Positions 7,616-16,497 of a stretch of DNA of 64,000 nt are shown piece after piece. Source of the stretch: Streptomyces platensis. Lineage in GTDB: Bacteria > Actinomycetota > Actinomycetes > Streptomycetales > Streptomycetaceae. The notes under the pieces were generated by a model. That model was not told where the DNA came from, ran no database searches, and was given only the letters and a program-made list of their open reading frames with translations. Each line of letters opens with the position of its first letter. The first letter of the stretch is position 1. The position numbers and the translations under genes were made by a program. Location: positions 3,596,001-3,660,000 of the forward strand of contig NZ_CP023691.1 in assembly GCF_008704855.1 (NCBI RefSeq), written 5' to 3'.

Positions 7616-8577
7616 CCGTGAACACCCTCGTCGTGCTGGTGGCCGCGGCCGCCGCCGTCGCGCTGGGCGCCGCCGCCCTGCACACCGCCCGCGCCCTGCG
7701 CCGCCAGATCGCCGAGCTGCGCGCCGACCTCCTCGCCGCCCGTCAGGACACCGCGGCCGGCGCCGCGGCGGCGCATCCGGCCACCGCGGCCATCCCGGCC
7801 GCCCGCACCGTCCCGGCCGCCGAGACACCGCTCGCGGACATACGTGCCGCCGTCGCGGACGCGCTGGCCGAGGAGCGGGAGCGCGAACTGGCCGAGGCGC
7901 GCGCCTTCTGGGCCGCGCAGGAGGCCCGGGACGCCGCCGACGCCCCGTCCCTGCTCGGCGGGCTCGTCGGCCTCGGCGACGAGGGACTGCTGGACCCCCG
8001 CGCGGACCATCGCGAGCCGTTCGAGCGCCCGGAGTCCGACCGGCTCGACATCCAGCCGTTCCTGCCCCGCCAGGCGGATCTGGCCGGTCTGGAGCCGCTG
8101 CTGGGCCCGGACGCCCTGGAGGCGATGGATTCCCTGGAGTCCATGGAGGCGCTGGAAGCCCTGGACGCGCCGGAGTTGGAGCCGGTCGAGGAGACCGAGT
8201 CCGCCGAGCTGGCCGCCGCGCGCCGGCGCCACCCCTCGCACCCGGACTTCTCCCCGTCCCCGGTGATCAGTGATCATGAGCGCACGGTGGCCCGCCTGGA
8301 GGAACTGGCGCAGGACGCCACCCCGCTCGCGGACGTCCGCCCCGGCCCCCTGGGCACCCTGGACGTCTACGTCTTCGCCGACGGCACCACGCTCTGCCTG
8401 ACCCCCGGGCAGCGCGAGACCGCGGAGCGCGTGGCCGACGCACTGCACGCGGGGCGCACCCCCGTACTGCTGGGCGGCTCCGGCATCTCGGGGGCGTACG
8501 CGCTGACCTTCTCCTGGGGCGAGACCCGCGAGGAGAGCGTCTACATCCTCGCGGACCGCGTCATCGCCTCACTCTGA
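7612..8577 (+). CDS. Membrane-anchored hypothetical with coiled coil
   Basis: A 321-residue protein. Residues 4-24 form one transmembrane helix, followed by a likely coiled coil (ARALRRQIAELRADLLAARQ) and an Ala/Glu-rich middle that includes an acidic stretch with repeated ALE/SLE units. A compact C-terminal domain of about 80 residues starts near GPLGTLDVYVFADGTTLCL. I do not recognise the family; it looks like a conserved actinomycete protein with a cytoplasmic sensor or scaffold domain. The ATG at 7612 shares ATGA with the upstream repeat-encoded frame, and GAGG at 7601-7604 gives the ribosome binding site, so the repeat supplies this gene's translation start. Confidence 0.65.
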   Translation: MTVNTLVVLVAAAAAVALGAAALHTARALRRQIAELRADLLAARQDTAAGAAAAHPATAAIPAARTVPAAETPLADIRAAVADALAEERERELAEARAFWAAQEARDAADAPSLLGGLVGLGDEGLLDPRADHREPFERPESDRLDIQPFLPRQADLAGLEPLLGPDALEAMDSLESMEALEALDAPELEPVEETESAELAAARRRHPSHPDFSPSPVISDHERTVARLEELAQDATPLADVRPGPLGTLDVYVFADGTTLCLTPGQRETAERVADALHAGRTPVLLGGSGISGAYALTFSWGETREESVYILADRVIASL

Positions 8578-8605
8578 CCGGGCACGGCGGGCCCGGCCGA
8601 CAGGC

Positions 8606-8965
8606 CTAGTAGCGGTCCGCCACCGCCCGCACGCATCGCACGGCCTCCGCCAGTTCGTCGGCGGGGGCCACTTTCGCGTCAGAGTTCGCCGTGCCGTCGG
8701 CCGGGTGCGCCGCCGCGGCCCGCAGTGCCTCGACAAGATCGTGCCCAGCCACCGCCAGTTGGTCGCCCGCCGCGAACATCCCGGCGTCCGGCAGCTCGTA
8801 CGGCGGCTCCCCCGGCCGCTCGATCAGCTGCGCCCGGGTCGCCAACTGCCGCGCCAGTGCGAGCGCTTCGGCTGCGGCGCCCTGGCCGAGCGTGCTCTGG
8901 GGCAGCGATCGGAGGCGGTCGGCGAGGGCATCCACGGCGGTCTGCAAGGGGGTCACGTCAAGCAC
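8606..8965 (-). CDS. Conserved hypothetical, 119 aa, helical
   Basis: A GTG-started, alanine- and leucine-rich protein predicted to be all-helical, starting VLDVTPLQTAVDALADRLRS. It lacks signal peptide, membrane segment and catalytic motif. Codon use matches the chromosome. It converges with the gene at 7612, with 28 bases between stops, and diverges from the small DUF4287-like gene. Function unknown. Confidence 0.65.
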   Translation of the reverse strand: MLDVTPLQTAVDALADRLRSLPQSTLGQGAAAEALALARQLATRAQLIERPGEPPYELPDAGMFAAGDQLAVAGHDLVEALRAAAAHPADGTANSDAKVAPADELAEAVRCVRAVADRY

Positions 8966-9063
8966 GTCGTGAGCCTATGCGCCACTCCCGGGTGGTTGCC
9001 AACGCCCGAACGCTCAGGCACGGTGGCCTCAAGAACCAGCATCGACCGCGTCCGGAGGCGCCG

Positions 9064-9291
9064 ATGTCTCAGCTCTTCTCCGAAGAGACCCACCGGAACA
9101 TGCTCTCCCGTATCCCGCACTGCACCGGCCGGGAAATCTCCGACTGGCTCCGTACCGTTGACGAGGGCCCCGCCCTCTTCCGCTTCGATGAGAAGGTCAG
9201 CTGGCTCCGCGGCGAGCACAACCTCGCCTACGGCCACGCCAAGGCAATCGTCCACGAATACGATCTCAGGCGCGCCGCGCGCAAGTTCTGA
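9064..9291 (+). CDS. DUF4287-like small protein, 75 aa
   Basis: A 75-residue soluble protein. The motif WLRGEHNLAYGHAKAIVHEY matches the core of the DUF4287 family (Trp-Leu, then Glu-His-x-Leu-x-x-Gly-His-Ala), and the upstream THRNMLSRIPHCTGREISDWL fits the family's first helices. GGAGG at 9054-9058 gives a clear ribosome binding site, which fixes the ATG at 9064. It is followed by a strong bidirectional terminator. The molecular role is unknown. Confidence 0.75.
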   Translation: MSQLFSEETHRNMLSRIPHCTGREISDWLRTVDEGPALFRFDEKVSWLRGEHNLAYGHAKAIVHEYDLRRAARKF

Positions 9292-9353
9292 TCCACGCTG
9301 CCGGGCTCCGTGCCGGTCCGGCTCAGAACATTCCCCTCATCCGGCACTCCGCA

Positions 9354-9396
9354 CGTCGAAGGGCCCGCGGGCAGTTCGCCCGCGGGCCCTTCGACG
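9354..9396. terminator. Strong bidirectional terminator
   Basis: A perfect 19-bp stem (9354-9372 with 9378-9396) and a 5-base loop, between the convergent DUF4287-like and Bax-inhibitor genes. It serves both strands. Confidence 0.9.
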
Positions 9397-9433
9397 GTTG
9401 CGCCGGCGCACGGGGCACCGGCGTCGTGGGGCG

Positions 9434-10312
9434 TCAGTCGCCCCGGAGGATCGAGATCAGCCGCAGCATCTCCATGTAGATCCACACCAGGGTCAGCGTC
9501 AGACCGAACGCGGCCAGCCAGGACTCCTCGCGCGGAGCGCCGTAGGCGATGCCGTCCTCGACCTGCTTGAAGTCCAGCGCCAGGAAGAGCGCGCCGAGGA
9601 CCACACCGACGATGCCGAAAACGATGCCCAGGCCGCCACTGCGGAAGCCCAGACCCTCACCGCCGGCGAACGCCATGAACAGCACATTGACCAGCGACAG
9701 CAGGACGAAGCCCAGCGCCGCGATCATCACGAAGCGGGTGAAGCGCGCGGTGACCCGCACGATCCGCGTCTTGTAGGCGACCAGCATGGCGACGAACACC
9801 GCCATCGTGCCCAGCACCGCCTGCATGGGGGCGCCGTTCATGTTCGGCAGGCCGTTGAGGTAGCCGCTCAGCGCACCGAGGAAGAGGCCCTCCAGGGCCG
9901 CGTAGCCCAGGATCAGCGCGGGCGACGGCTTCCGCTTGAAGGACTGCACCAGCGCCAGCACCATCGCGACCAGACCGGCCCCGATGGCGAAGCCGAGGCT
10001 CTGGGTCAGGAACAGCCAGCCGACGGTGGCGCCCGCGATGACCGTGCCGAGCGTCATGCCCGTGCGCGCGACGACATCGTCCATCGTCATCGGGCGGGTC
10101 TGCGGGGTGTACTGCGGCGGCGCCTGGGTGGGGGCCTGGCCCTGGGCGTACGGGTTGGTCGGGTCCGCGTAGGGGTTGCCGCCCTGCGCGTAGGGGTTCG
10201 CTCCGGCGTACGGGTTCGCGGCGGCCCCGGCCTGCGGCGGTGCGTTGAAGCCCGCGTAGCCGGTGTCGCGGCTGAACCCCCGTCGCGAGAAGACCGGGTT
10301 GCTGCTCCTCAT
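9434..10312 (-). CDS. Bax inhibitor-1/YccA family membrane protein
   Basis: A 292-residue protein with seven predicted transmembrane helices (BI-1/YccA fold; family members act as ion or Ca2+ leak channels or protease modulators). The N-terminal 90 residues are a low-complexity cytoplasmic tail with repeated NPYA units (NPYAGANPYAQGGNPYADP), common in actinobacterial homologues. The C-terminal block GAPREESWLAAFGLTLTLVW is typical. The ATG at 10312 follows a GGAGG ribosome binding site, which excludes the longer upstream frame. Its transcript is terminated by the 9354-9396 hairpin. Confidence 0.85.
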   Translation of the reverse strand: MRSSNPVFSRRGFSRDTGYAGFNAPPQAGAAANPYAGANPYAQGGNPYADPTNPYAQGQAPTQAPPQYTPQTRPMTMDDVVARTGMTLGTVIAGATVGWLFLTQSLGFAIGAGLVAMVLALVQSFKRKPSPALILGYAALEGLFLGALSGYLNGLPNMNGAPMQAVLGTMAVFVAMLVAYKTRIVRVTARFTRFVMIAALGFVLLSLVNVLFMAFAGGEGLGFRSGGLGIVFGIVGVVLGALFLALDFKQVEDGIAYGAPREESWLAAFGLTLTLVWIYMEMLRLISILRGD

Positions 10313-10973
10313 CTCACTCCTCCATGGCCGCCCTGCGCGGCCTTGACGGCAAGCGTAATGGCTTGGCAAAGGCGCGTCGCTAGTTCTTGAGCAGGATCTT
10401 TCCCTGAACCCGGGACGGCACATCCGCCATGAGGAGGACGTGCGGGAGGGCGCAGACGTGCCCGGAGCAGGATGCGGACCGCGTCGCGCCGCCGCGGCGG
10501 ACCGCGCTCGCACCGTCACACCTCCCGGCCCCGTCCCGGACATTCCGGGTATTCGATCTCCGGCCACCACCTTGCCGTCTTGTTGTCGTCCTCTTGTCGT
10601 CCTGTTGTCGTCCTGTTGTCATCGTCCGTTGCCGTCATCCGCTGCCGACGGTTCGAACTGGGATTTTCCTTCTGCTCCGCCCGGGGCTTCTTCCCGCTGC
10701 CGCCGAACGGAATCCGATAAATGTCTGATCGCAACGGACGCCACCGGACCGGCAGGCAACCGATTCGCGGGAGGGGCCGTCTTCCCTGCCGGCCGGAGCT
10801 TGCCCTGGTGGCTGGTTCCGCAGGGCTGACGCATGGTCAAGATCCGACCCCGGAGTGCCCCTTCTCGATGCACCCGCGCCTCACTGTCCGTAGCGCTATG
10901 GGCGCGATCGGTTGTAATCCGAGGGTACAGATAGGGCTATTCTGGCGGGAAACAGCAGCGAAAGAGGGTTGAG
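10313..10973. other. 661-bp intergenic region, lower GC, with a short tandem repeat
   Basis: This is a divergent gap between the Bax-inhibitor gene and the wall-polymer operon. It carries a fourfold 11-bp repeat at 10581-10624 and AT-richer DNA toward 10973, which probably contains the promoter of the glycosyltransferase operon. Several overlapping open frames exist on both strands, but none has a supported start or Streptomyces codon bias, so I call no gene. Confidence 0.5.
10581..10624. repeat. Four tandem 11-bp repeats
   Basis: Units TGTTGTCGTCC, TCTTGTCGTCC, TGTTGTCGTCC and TGTTGTCATCG lie head to tail. The copies are nearly identical, suggesting recent expansion. They lie about 350 bases upstream of the GT2-TagF start. 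Confidence 0.8.
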
Positions 10974-13826
10974 GTGCCTGTGCCTGACGTCTCAGTAGTC
11001 GTCATCGTCTACAACGACGCCGACCGGTTGCCGACCGCGGTTCAGTCCGTGCTGGACCAAACGCTCCGGGACGTCGAGGTGGTGATCGTCGACGATTGCA
11101 GCACCGACCGTTCTTTCGAAGTGGCGCAGCGGCTCGCGGCCGATCACCCCGGACGGGTCAGAGCCTTCCAGCTGCCGGAGAACAGCGGTGCGGGAGGCGA
11201 GCCGCGGAACGTCGGCATCGAGCACACCGAAGGCCGCTACGTCATGTTCCTGGACAGCGATGACGTCCTGGAAGTCAATGCGTGCCGCAATATGCTGGAG
11301 GCCGCCGAGGAATCCGGCTCGGATATTGTTTCCGGTCTGTGCGTCCGGCTGCACAAGGACACCCGCAATCAGAAGCGCGACGAGTGGTACGCCTGGCTGT
11401 ACTCCACGACCCGCACACTGGAATCCGTCACGGAATTGCCGGACCTGTTCGTCTGGGACACCCTTTCCACCAACAAGTGCTATCGCCGGGACTTCCTTGT
11501 CGAGAACAATCTCCGATTCCCCAAGGGGATGTTCTACGAGGACCTGATGTTTATCGCCGATGCATATCTGGCGGCGCGCCGCATCACGCTGATTCCCAAT
11601 CAGGTCTATTTCTGGCACGTATACGAACGGGCCGCCGTGAAGTCGGTGACGAACCGGCGCCACGAAATGACCAACTACACGCACCGGCTGGAGATCCACC
11701 GGCGCATCGACGCATTGCTGGCGGAACGCGGGCTGGACGAGCTGAAGCTCGCCAAGGACGTGAAATTCCTCAAGCACGATCTGGTGCTGCACCTGCGGGA
11801 TCTGCCGTTCCGCGACGATTCCTATCGGCAGGAATTCTCCGAGCTCTCCCGGGAATACCTCGCGAGCATCGCCCCCGAGGCGTACGAACGGGTCCAGCCG
11901 ATCCAGGCCATCTGCGCCTACCTGCTCCAGCAGGGTGACTGGGAGAACCTGATCCCGGCGGTCGACACCCTCATCAACCGCGACAAGGTCTCCTCGCCGC
12001 TCACCGAGCACGACGGCCGGATCTACTGGTGCGACGGCCACCTCGACGACACCTTCGGGCGCGAGATCCTGGACGTGACCGACATCGGCTACCACGAGAA
12101 GCCGGTCAACCAGCTGTTCCTGCGCAACCAGCTCACCCGCTTCAGCGCGTCCGGCAAGGCGGTCTCGCTGGCCGGCCGGATCACCAATCCGCTCGGCGTC
12201 ATCCCGCCCGGCGCCCGCCTCAAGGGCCAGCTGGAGTTCAGCGCCCGGCGGCGCAGCCTCCAGTCCTTCCAGTTCCCGGTGCGGGAGCTGCGCCACGAGG
12301 GCGACACCGTCCACTGGGAGGCCACCGCGGACCTCACCGCGAAGCTGCGCCCGCTGGGCATCGTCGACACCATCTGGGACGTACGGCTGCGGCTGGACGT
12401 GGACGGGGTGCGCACCACGACCCGGCTCACCGTCGCCGACACCGGGCTGTCCGAGCCGCTGCCGGTGCGGCCGCGGCTGACGCGGATGGTCGCCGACCAC
12501 CTCGCACCGCATGTCTCGGCCAAGGGGCATCTGGCGTTCCGCCTGGTCAGCGAAGGCCGCAACGCCGAGCGCGTCCAGGAGCTGATCAACCGCGGGGTGC
12601 GCGGCAAGCCGGGGACGCTGGCCAAGACCGGCTTCCGCAAGGCGAAGGCGCTGCGCCAGAAGGTCACCTCCGGCGACAACAAGCTCCGCGCCTACCACGA
12701 GGTGTTCTGCCGGCTGCCGATCAAGAAGCGCACGGTGGTCTTCGAGAGCCACCTGGGCAAGCAGTACAGCGACAGCCCGCGCGCCCTCTACGAGGAGATG
12801 CGGCGGCAGGGCCTGGAGTTCGAGGCGATCTGGTCGTACGCCGGGTCCCCGCAGGACTTCCCCAAGGACGTCACGCTCGTACGGCGCTGGTCGCTGCCGT
12901 ATCTCAAGGCGCTGGCGCAGGCCGAGTTCTGGGTGGACAACCAGAGCTACCCGCTCAAGCTCACCAAGCGCCCGGAGACCACCTACCTCCAGACCTGGCA
13001 CGGCTCGGCGCTGAAGAACATGGGCTTCGACCAGCCGGCGCTGAAGGCGCAGACCCGCCGGCAGCAGGAGGAGCAGCAGCGCTCGCTGGACCGCTTCGAC
13101 CGCTTCCTGGTCCGCTCCGAGCACGATGTACACACCCTGGCCAAGGCTTTCCGGCTCCAGGAGAAGACGCTGCTGCGGTCGGGATACCCGCGCAATGACG
13201 CACTGGTGCACGCGCGGGAGCGGGAGGCCGAGCGAGGGGTGCGTGAACGCGGGCCGCTGGCCGCGGAGTTGGGCATTCCGGAGGACCGGACCGTACTCCT
13301 TTACGCGCCGACGTTCCGCAAGGCGGGCGGCCGGCACGGGCGCTTCGAATTGCCCTTCGACGTGGAGCGTTTCGCCGATCAGTTCGGCGACCGCTATGTC
13401 CTCCTGGTGCGTTCGCACTACCTCAATCATGTGGTGCTGCCACCGACCGTGCAGGGCCGGGTCATCGACGTATCGGCGCGCCACGATGTGACGCCACTGC
13501 TGGAGCTGGCGGACGGGCTGATCACCGACTATTCGTCAGTGATGTTCGACTATGCGCTGCTCGACCGTCCCCTGGTGTTCTTCACCTACGACTACGACGA
13601 GTATGTGCACGAGGGCCGCGGCACCTACTTCGATCTGCTGGAGCACGCACCGGGTCCGGTGGTCCGCACCGAGGACGATTTCCACGAGACGATCAAGTCG
13701 TTCGAGTCGCAGGCACTGGAATACGCGAAGAGCCGCAGGGAATTCGTCGCCAAGTTCGGCGAATACGACCGGGGCGACGCCGCCCGGAGCATCGTCGATC
13801 AGTTCTTCGCCCAGTGGAGCCGTTGA
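10974..13826 (+). CDS. GT2 glycosyltransferase fused to a CDP-glycerol glycerophosphotransferase (TagF-like)
   Basis: A 950-residue two-domain enzyme for a wall glycopolymer. Residues 1-240 form a GT-A family 2 domain: SVVVIVYNDADRLPTAVQSVL at the start, VDDCS, and the metal-binding FLDSDDVLE. A middle region of about 300 residues is not assigned. Residues 580-950 are a TagB/TagF-type polymerase domain with TWHGSALKNMGFD, SGYPRND, LLYAPTFRK and the hallmark ITDYSSVMFDYALLDRPLVFF. It probably builds or decorates a poly(polyol phosphate). GTG at 10974 has an AGAGGG ribosome binding site; a second GTG lies at 10980. The stop overlaps the ATG of the next gene by one base (TGATG), indicating translational coupling. 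Confidence 0.85.
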   Translation: MPVPDVSVVVIVYNDADRLPTAVQSVLDQTLRDVEVVIVDDCSTDRSFEVAQRLAADHPGRVRAFQLPENSGAGGEPRNVGIEHTEGRYVMFLDSDDVLEVNACRNMLEAAEESGSDIVSGLCVRLHKDTRNQKRDEWYAWLYSTTRTLESVTELPDLFVWDTLSTNKCYRRDFLVENNLRFPKGMFYEDLMFIADAYLAARRITLIPNQVYFWHVYERAAVKSVTNRRHEMTNYTHRLEIHRRIDALLAERGLDELKLAKDVKFLKHDLVLHLRDLPFRDDSYRQEFSELSREYLASIAPEAYERVQPIQAICAYLLQQGDWENLIPAVDTLINRDKVSSPLTEHDGRIYWCDGHLDDTFGREILDVTDIGYHEKPVNQLFLRNQLTRFSASGKAVSLAGRITNPLGVIPPGARLKGQLEFSARRRSLQSFQFPVRELRHEGDTVHWEATADLTAKLRPLGIVDTIWDVRLRLDVDGVRTTTRLTVADTGLSEPLPVRPRLTRMVADHLAPHVSAKGHLAFRLVSEGRNAERVQELINRGVRGKPGTLAKTGFRKAKALRQKVTSGDNKLRAYHEVFCRLPIKKRTVVFESHLGKQYSDSPRALYEEMRRQGLEFEAIWSYAGSPQDFPKDVTLVRRWSLPYLKALAQAEFWVDNQSYPLKLTKRPETTYLQTWHGSALKNMGFDQPALKAQTRRQQEEQQRSLDRFDRFLVRSEHDVHTLAKAFRLQEKTLLRSGYPRNDALVHAREREAERGVRERGPLAAELGIPEDRTVLLYAPTFRKAGGRHGRFELPFDVERFADQFGDRYVLLVRSHYLNHVVLPPTVQGRVIDVSARHDVTPLLELADGLITDYSSVMFDYALLDRPLVFFTYDYDEYVHEGRGTYFDLLEHAPGPVVRTEDDFHETIKSFESQALEYAKSRREFVAKFGEYDRGDAARSIVDQFFAQWSR

Positions 13827-14995
13827 TGACCAAGTCGAACGCAGCCGAGCCGCGGGACATCTTCTTCGTGTCCAACAGCGTCAACGAGCTGGGTGGCATC
13901 ACCAGTTGGTCGCACCAGATGGCGCGGCTGTTCAGCGAGCGGGGCCACCGGGTGCACCTCGTCGGCGTGGTGCCGGCCCCCGAGGGACGGGTCCAGGAGC
14001 TGGCCCCCGACGTGCCGTTCCGGACCACCACGCTGTACGCCGAGCACCCGCCGGCCGTGACCCCGGTACGCGGCCTCAAGGACAAGCTCAACCTCGTCGA
14101 GCAGCGCCGCCGGGCGGCCCGGGAAGCCGGAATGCGGGAGCAGGCGGCCAAGTTGAGCGCGCTGTTCCGGGCGGCGAAGCCGGACGGGGTGGTGATCGTC
14201 ACTCAGGTGTGGGCCATGGAGTGGGTCGCGCTGGCCGATACGGCGGGGCTGACGGTGTTCGGGATGAGCCATGAGTCCTTCGACACCTGCCGCAAGTCCT
14301 CCCGGTTCGCCCGGGTCAAGCGGTTTTACCAGGACGTCGACCGAATGCTGACGCTCACCCGGGAGGACGCGGACCGCTGGATCCGGCAGCGGATGGACAA
14401 CGTCGGCTTCATGCCGAACCCGCTGCCCTTCTTCCCCGAGGTGCCCTCGGACCGCTCCGGCAAGTGCGTGGTCAGCATCGGCCGGCTGCACGAAGAGAAG
14501 GGCGTGGACCTGCTGTTGGAGGCCTGGGCCAGGGTCTCCCCGCAGCACCCCGACTGGACGCTGCGCGTTTACGGCTCCGGTGAGGAAGAGGAGGCGCTGC
14601 GCAAGCAGGCCGCGGAGCTGGGGATCACCACCACGGTCGAGTGGATGGGCCGGACCGGCGATGTGCCGGGGGCGCTGCGCAAGAGTGCGGTGTTCGCGCT
14701 CAGTTCGCGGGGCGAGGGCTTCCCGCTGGCACCCATGGAGGCGATGGCGACGGCCGTGCCGTGTGTGGCGTTCGATGTGGCGCCCGGTGTCCACGAGATC
14801 ATCACGGACGGCGTGGACGGTTTCCTCGCCCCGCCGGGCAATATCACCGAATTCGCCCGGCATCTCGACGCCCTGATGTCCGACAAGGAGCTCCGGGACA
14901 CGATGGGCGAAGCCGCCCGGGAGAACATCCAGCGGTTCTCCACGGAGGAGATTGTCGGCCGCTGGGAGAGCTTGTTCGCGCTCGTGGAGCGCTGA
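13826..14995 (+). CDS. GT4-family glycosyltransferase
   Basis: A 389-residue GT-B retaining glycosyltransferase. The N-terminal Rossmann half begins FFVSNSVNELGGITSWSHQMA. The C-terminal half has VVSIGRLHEEKGVDLLLEAW and the E-x7-E motif in SRGEGFPLAPMEAMA. It is translationally coupled to the GT2-TagF fusion (TGATG), so it probably adds a sugar to the same polymer. A 16-bp terminator hairpin follows at 15013. The donor and acceptor are unknown. Confidence 0.88.
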   Translation: MTKSNAAEPRDIFFVSNSVNELGGITSWSHQMARLFSERGHRVHLVGVVPAPEGRVQELAPDVPFRTTTLYAEHPPAVTPVRGLKDKLNLVEQRRRAAREAGMREQAAKLSALFRAAKPDGVVIVTQVWAMEWVALADTAGLTVFGMSHESFDTCRKSSRFARVKRFYQDVDRMLTLTREDADRWIRQRMDNVGFMPNPLPFFPEVPSDRSGKCVVSIGRLHEEKGVDLLLEAWARVSPQHPDWTLRVYGSGEEEEALRKQAAELGITTTVEWMGRTGDVPGALRKSAVFALSSRGEGFPLAPMEAMATAVPCVAFDVAPGVHEIITDGVDGFLAPPGNITEFARHLDALMSDKELRDTMGEAARENIQRFSTEEIVGRWESLFALVER

Positions 14996-15012
14996 GCCGA
15001 CAACTCACAATG

Positions 15013-15050
15013 CGAGAAGGGCCGCCGGCTTTCCCCGGCGGCCCTTCTCG
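15013..15050. terminator. Bidirectional terminator between GT4 gene and bldA
   Basis: A perfect 16-bp stem (15013-15028 with 15035-15050), a 6-base loop and a downstream TTGAAAATT. It ends the wall-polymer operon on + and lies about 35 bases past the 3' end of the minus-strand tRNA gene. Confidence 0.85.
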
Positions 15051-15084
15051 TTGAAAATTCAGTTAAGCTCCGCTGCGTGCGGAG

Positions 15085-15165
15085 TGCCCGGAGCCGGACT
15101 TGAACCGGCACGGCCGTAGGCCAGCGAGGTTTAAGCTCGCCGTGTCTGCATTCCACCATCCGGGC
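15085..15165 (-). tRNA. bldA: tRNA-Leu(UAA), the UUA-decoding bldA tRNA
   Basis: The minus strand folds into a class II tRNA. The acceptor stem is GCCCGGA/TCCGGGC with discriminator A. The anticodon arm is GCGAG-CTTAAAC-CTCGC, giving anticodon TAA. The long variable arm is GGCC-TAC-GGCC, and the T arm is GCCGG-TTCAAGT-CCGGC. CCA is not encoded, since the next bases are CTC. UAA is the anticodon of the developmentally important Streptomyces bldA tRNA, the only tRNA reading the rare UUA codon, so translation of TTA-containing regulatory genes depends on it. A TACGCT motif about 40 bases upstream (15203-15208, minus strand) is a possible -10 element. Confidence 0.93.
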
Positions 15166-15637
15166 CTGGGATCCCCCATGCCACCTCAAAGAGGGCAGCA
15201 CGAGCGTAGCCCGCAGTGCACGACCCCCATCGGCCGCTCTTCCCGAGGTTGTCTTATTTTATTGGCAACTGAGTGAGCATCAGCGACCGGTACAGGCCTT
15301 CGGCACATGCCTGAAGCCCACCTTCGGTGGGAAGCCCCCCGGCGCATTTTCATGCCCGAATTGACGGAAACTCGATGCCTCGCCGGCGTGACCGTCACCC
15401 CCGCCCGGGCACCCCTCCGGCGGCCGTGAGCAAGGCAACAGCATCTGGAGTCGCCTCCTCCGCAGGGATGACGGGCGGACCCCTGATACGTCCCAGGGGT
15501 GGTCGAAGGCGACCACAGGGGTTGACGTGCCCACCCCTCCCCCGGGCCCACGATGGAGAACGTCCGCGGTCCGTCCGCCCCCCGAGTCCCCGGGGCCGCC
15601 GCGGGCCTGATCCCTCGTACGACAGGAGCACCCTCCC
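15166..15637. other. Divergent regulatory gap between bldA and the ABC transporter
   Basis: These 472 bases contain the bldA promoter region (minus strand, nearest 15165) and the upstream region of the ABC transporter. A TTGACG at 15522-15527 could be a -35 for the transporter, but its -10 is not clear. Short inverted repeats (for example GGTCG-AAGG-CGACC near 15501) could be operators. I see no gene here. Confidence 0.45.
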
Positions 15638-16450
15638 GTGACCACCCACCACTCCGGCGTCGCCACCGCCCCCCGCGCCACCACGGCGGCCGCCCGCGCC
15701 ATGGACCTCACCAAGGTCTACGGACAGGGCGAGACCCAGGTGGTCGCCCTGGACGCGGTCTCCGTCGAGTTCCGGCAGGCCCAGTTCACCGCGATCATGG
15801 GCCCCTCGGGATCCGGCAAGTCGACGCTGATGCACTGCATGGCCGGGCTGGACGCGATCTCCGGCGGCTCCGCCCGGATCGGCGACACCGAACTGAACGG
15901 CCTCAAGGACAAGAAGCTCACCCAGCTCCGGCGCGACAAGATCGGCTTCATCTTCCAGGCGTTCAACCTGCTGCCGACCCTGACCGCCCTGGAGAACATC
16001 ACCCTGCCCATGGACATCGCGGGCCGTAAGCCGGACCGCGCTTGGCTGGACCGCGTCGTGCAGACCGTCGGCCTGGCCGACCGCCTCAAGCACCGCCCCA
16101 GCCAGCTCTCCGGCGGCCAGCAGCAGCGCGTCGCGGTCGCCCGCGCGCTCGCCTCCCGGCCCGAGATCATCTTCGCCGACGAGCCCACCGGCAACCTCGA
16201 CTCGCGCTCCGGCGCCGAGGTCCTGGGCTTTCTGCGCAACTCCGTACGCGAACTGGGCCAGACCGTGGTGATGGTGACCCACGACCCGGTCGCCGCCTCC
16301 TACGCGGACCGGGTGGTCTTCCTCGCCGACGGCCGGATCGTCGACGACATCGCCGGCCCGACCGCCGACAGCGTGCTGGAACGCATGCGGAACCTCTCCG
16401 GGGGCGCCCCCCGGACCCCCGGCTCCGACGCCACGGCCCGCACCAGCTGA
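15638..16450 (+). CDS. ABC transporter ATP-binding protein, MacB/LolD type
   Basis: A 270-residue ATPase subunit of a MacB/LolD-type (mechanotransmission) exporter. It shows Walker A GPSGSGKST (about residues 53-61), the signature LSGGQQQR, Walker B IIFADEP and the H-loop MVTHDP. An N-terminal extension of about 20 residues is Ala/Thr-rich. The GTG at 15638 has CAGGAG at 15623-15628. The FtsX-type permease follows 47 bases later, clearly the same operon. Such actinobacterial pairs often export antimicrobial peptides or lipids; the substrate here is unknown. Confidence 0.9.
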   Translation: MTTHHSGVATAPRATTAAARAMDLTKVYGQGETQVVALDAVSVEFRQAQFTAIMGPSGSGKSTLMHCMAGLDAISGGSARIGDTELNGLKDKKLTQLRRDKIGFIFQAFNLLPTLTALENITLPMDIAGRKPDRAWLDRVVQTVGLADRLKHRPSQLSGGQQQRVAVARALASRPEIIFADEPTGNLDSRSGAEVLGFLRNSVRELGQTVVMVTHDPVAASYADRVVFLADGRIVDDIAGPTADSVLERMRNLSGGAPRTPGSDATARTS

Positions 16451-16497
16451 TTCCCGGCAGCCACCCGCACTCCGGACCACTCCTCCAGGACTGACTC

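Noticed and set aside
10440..10829. Open frames in the 661-bp divergent gap
   Set aside because: Several overlap in different frames, cross the 11-bp tandem repeat and lack a start with a ribosome binding site.
10992..13484. 830-codon antisense frame within the GT2-TagF gene
   Set aside because: The opposite strand has definite GT2 and TagF motifs. The antisense product is a His/Gln/Arg-rich artefact of GC-biased codons.
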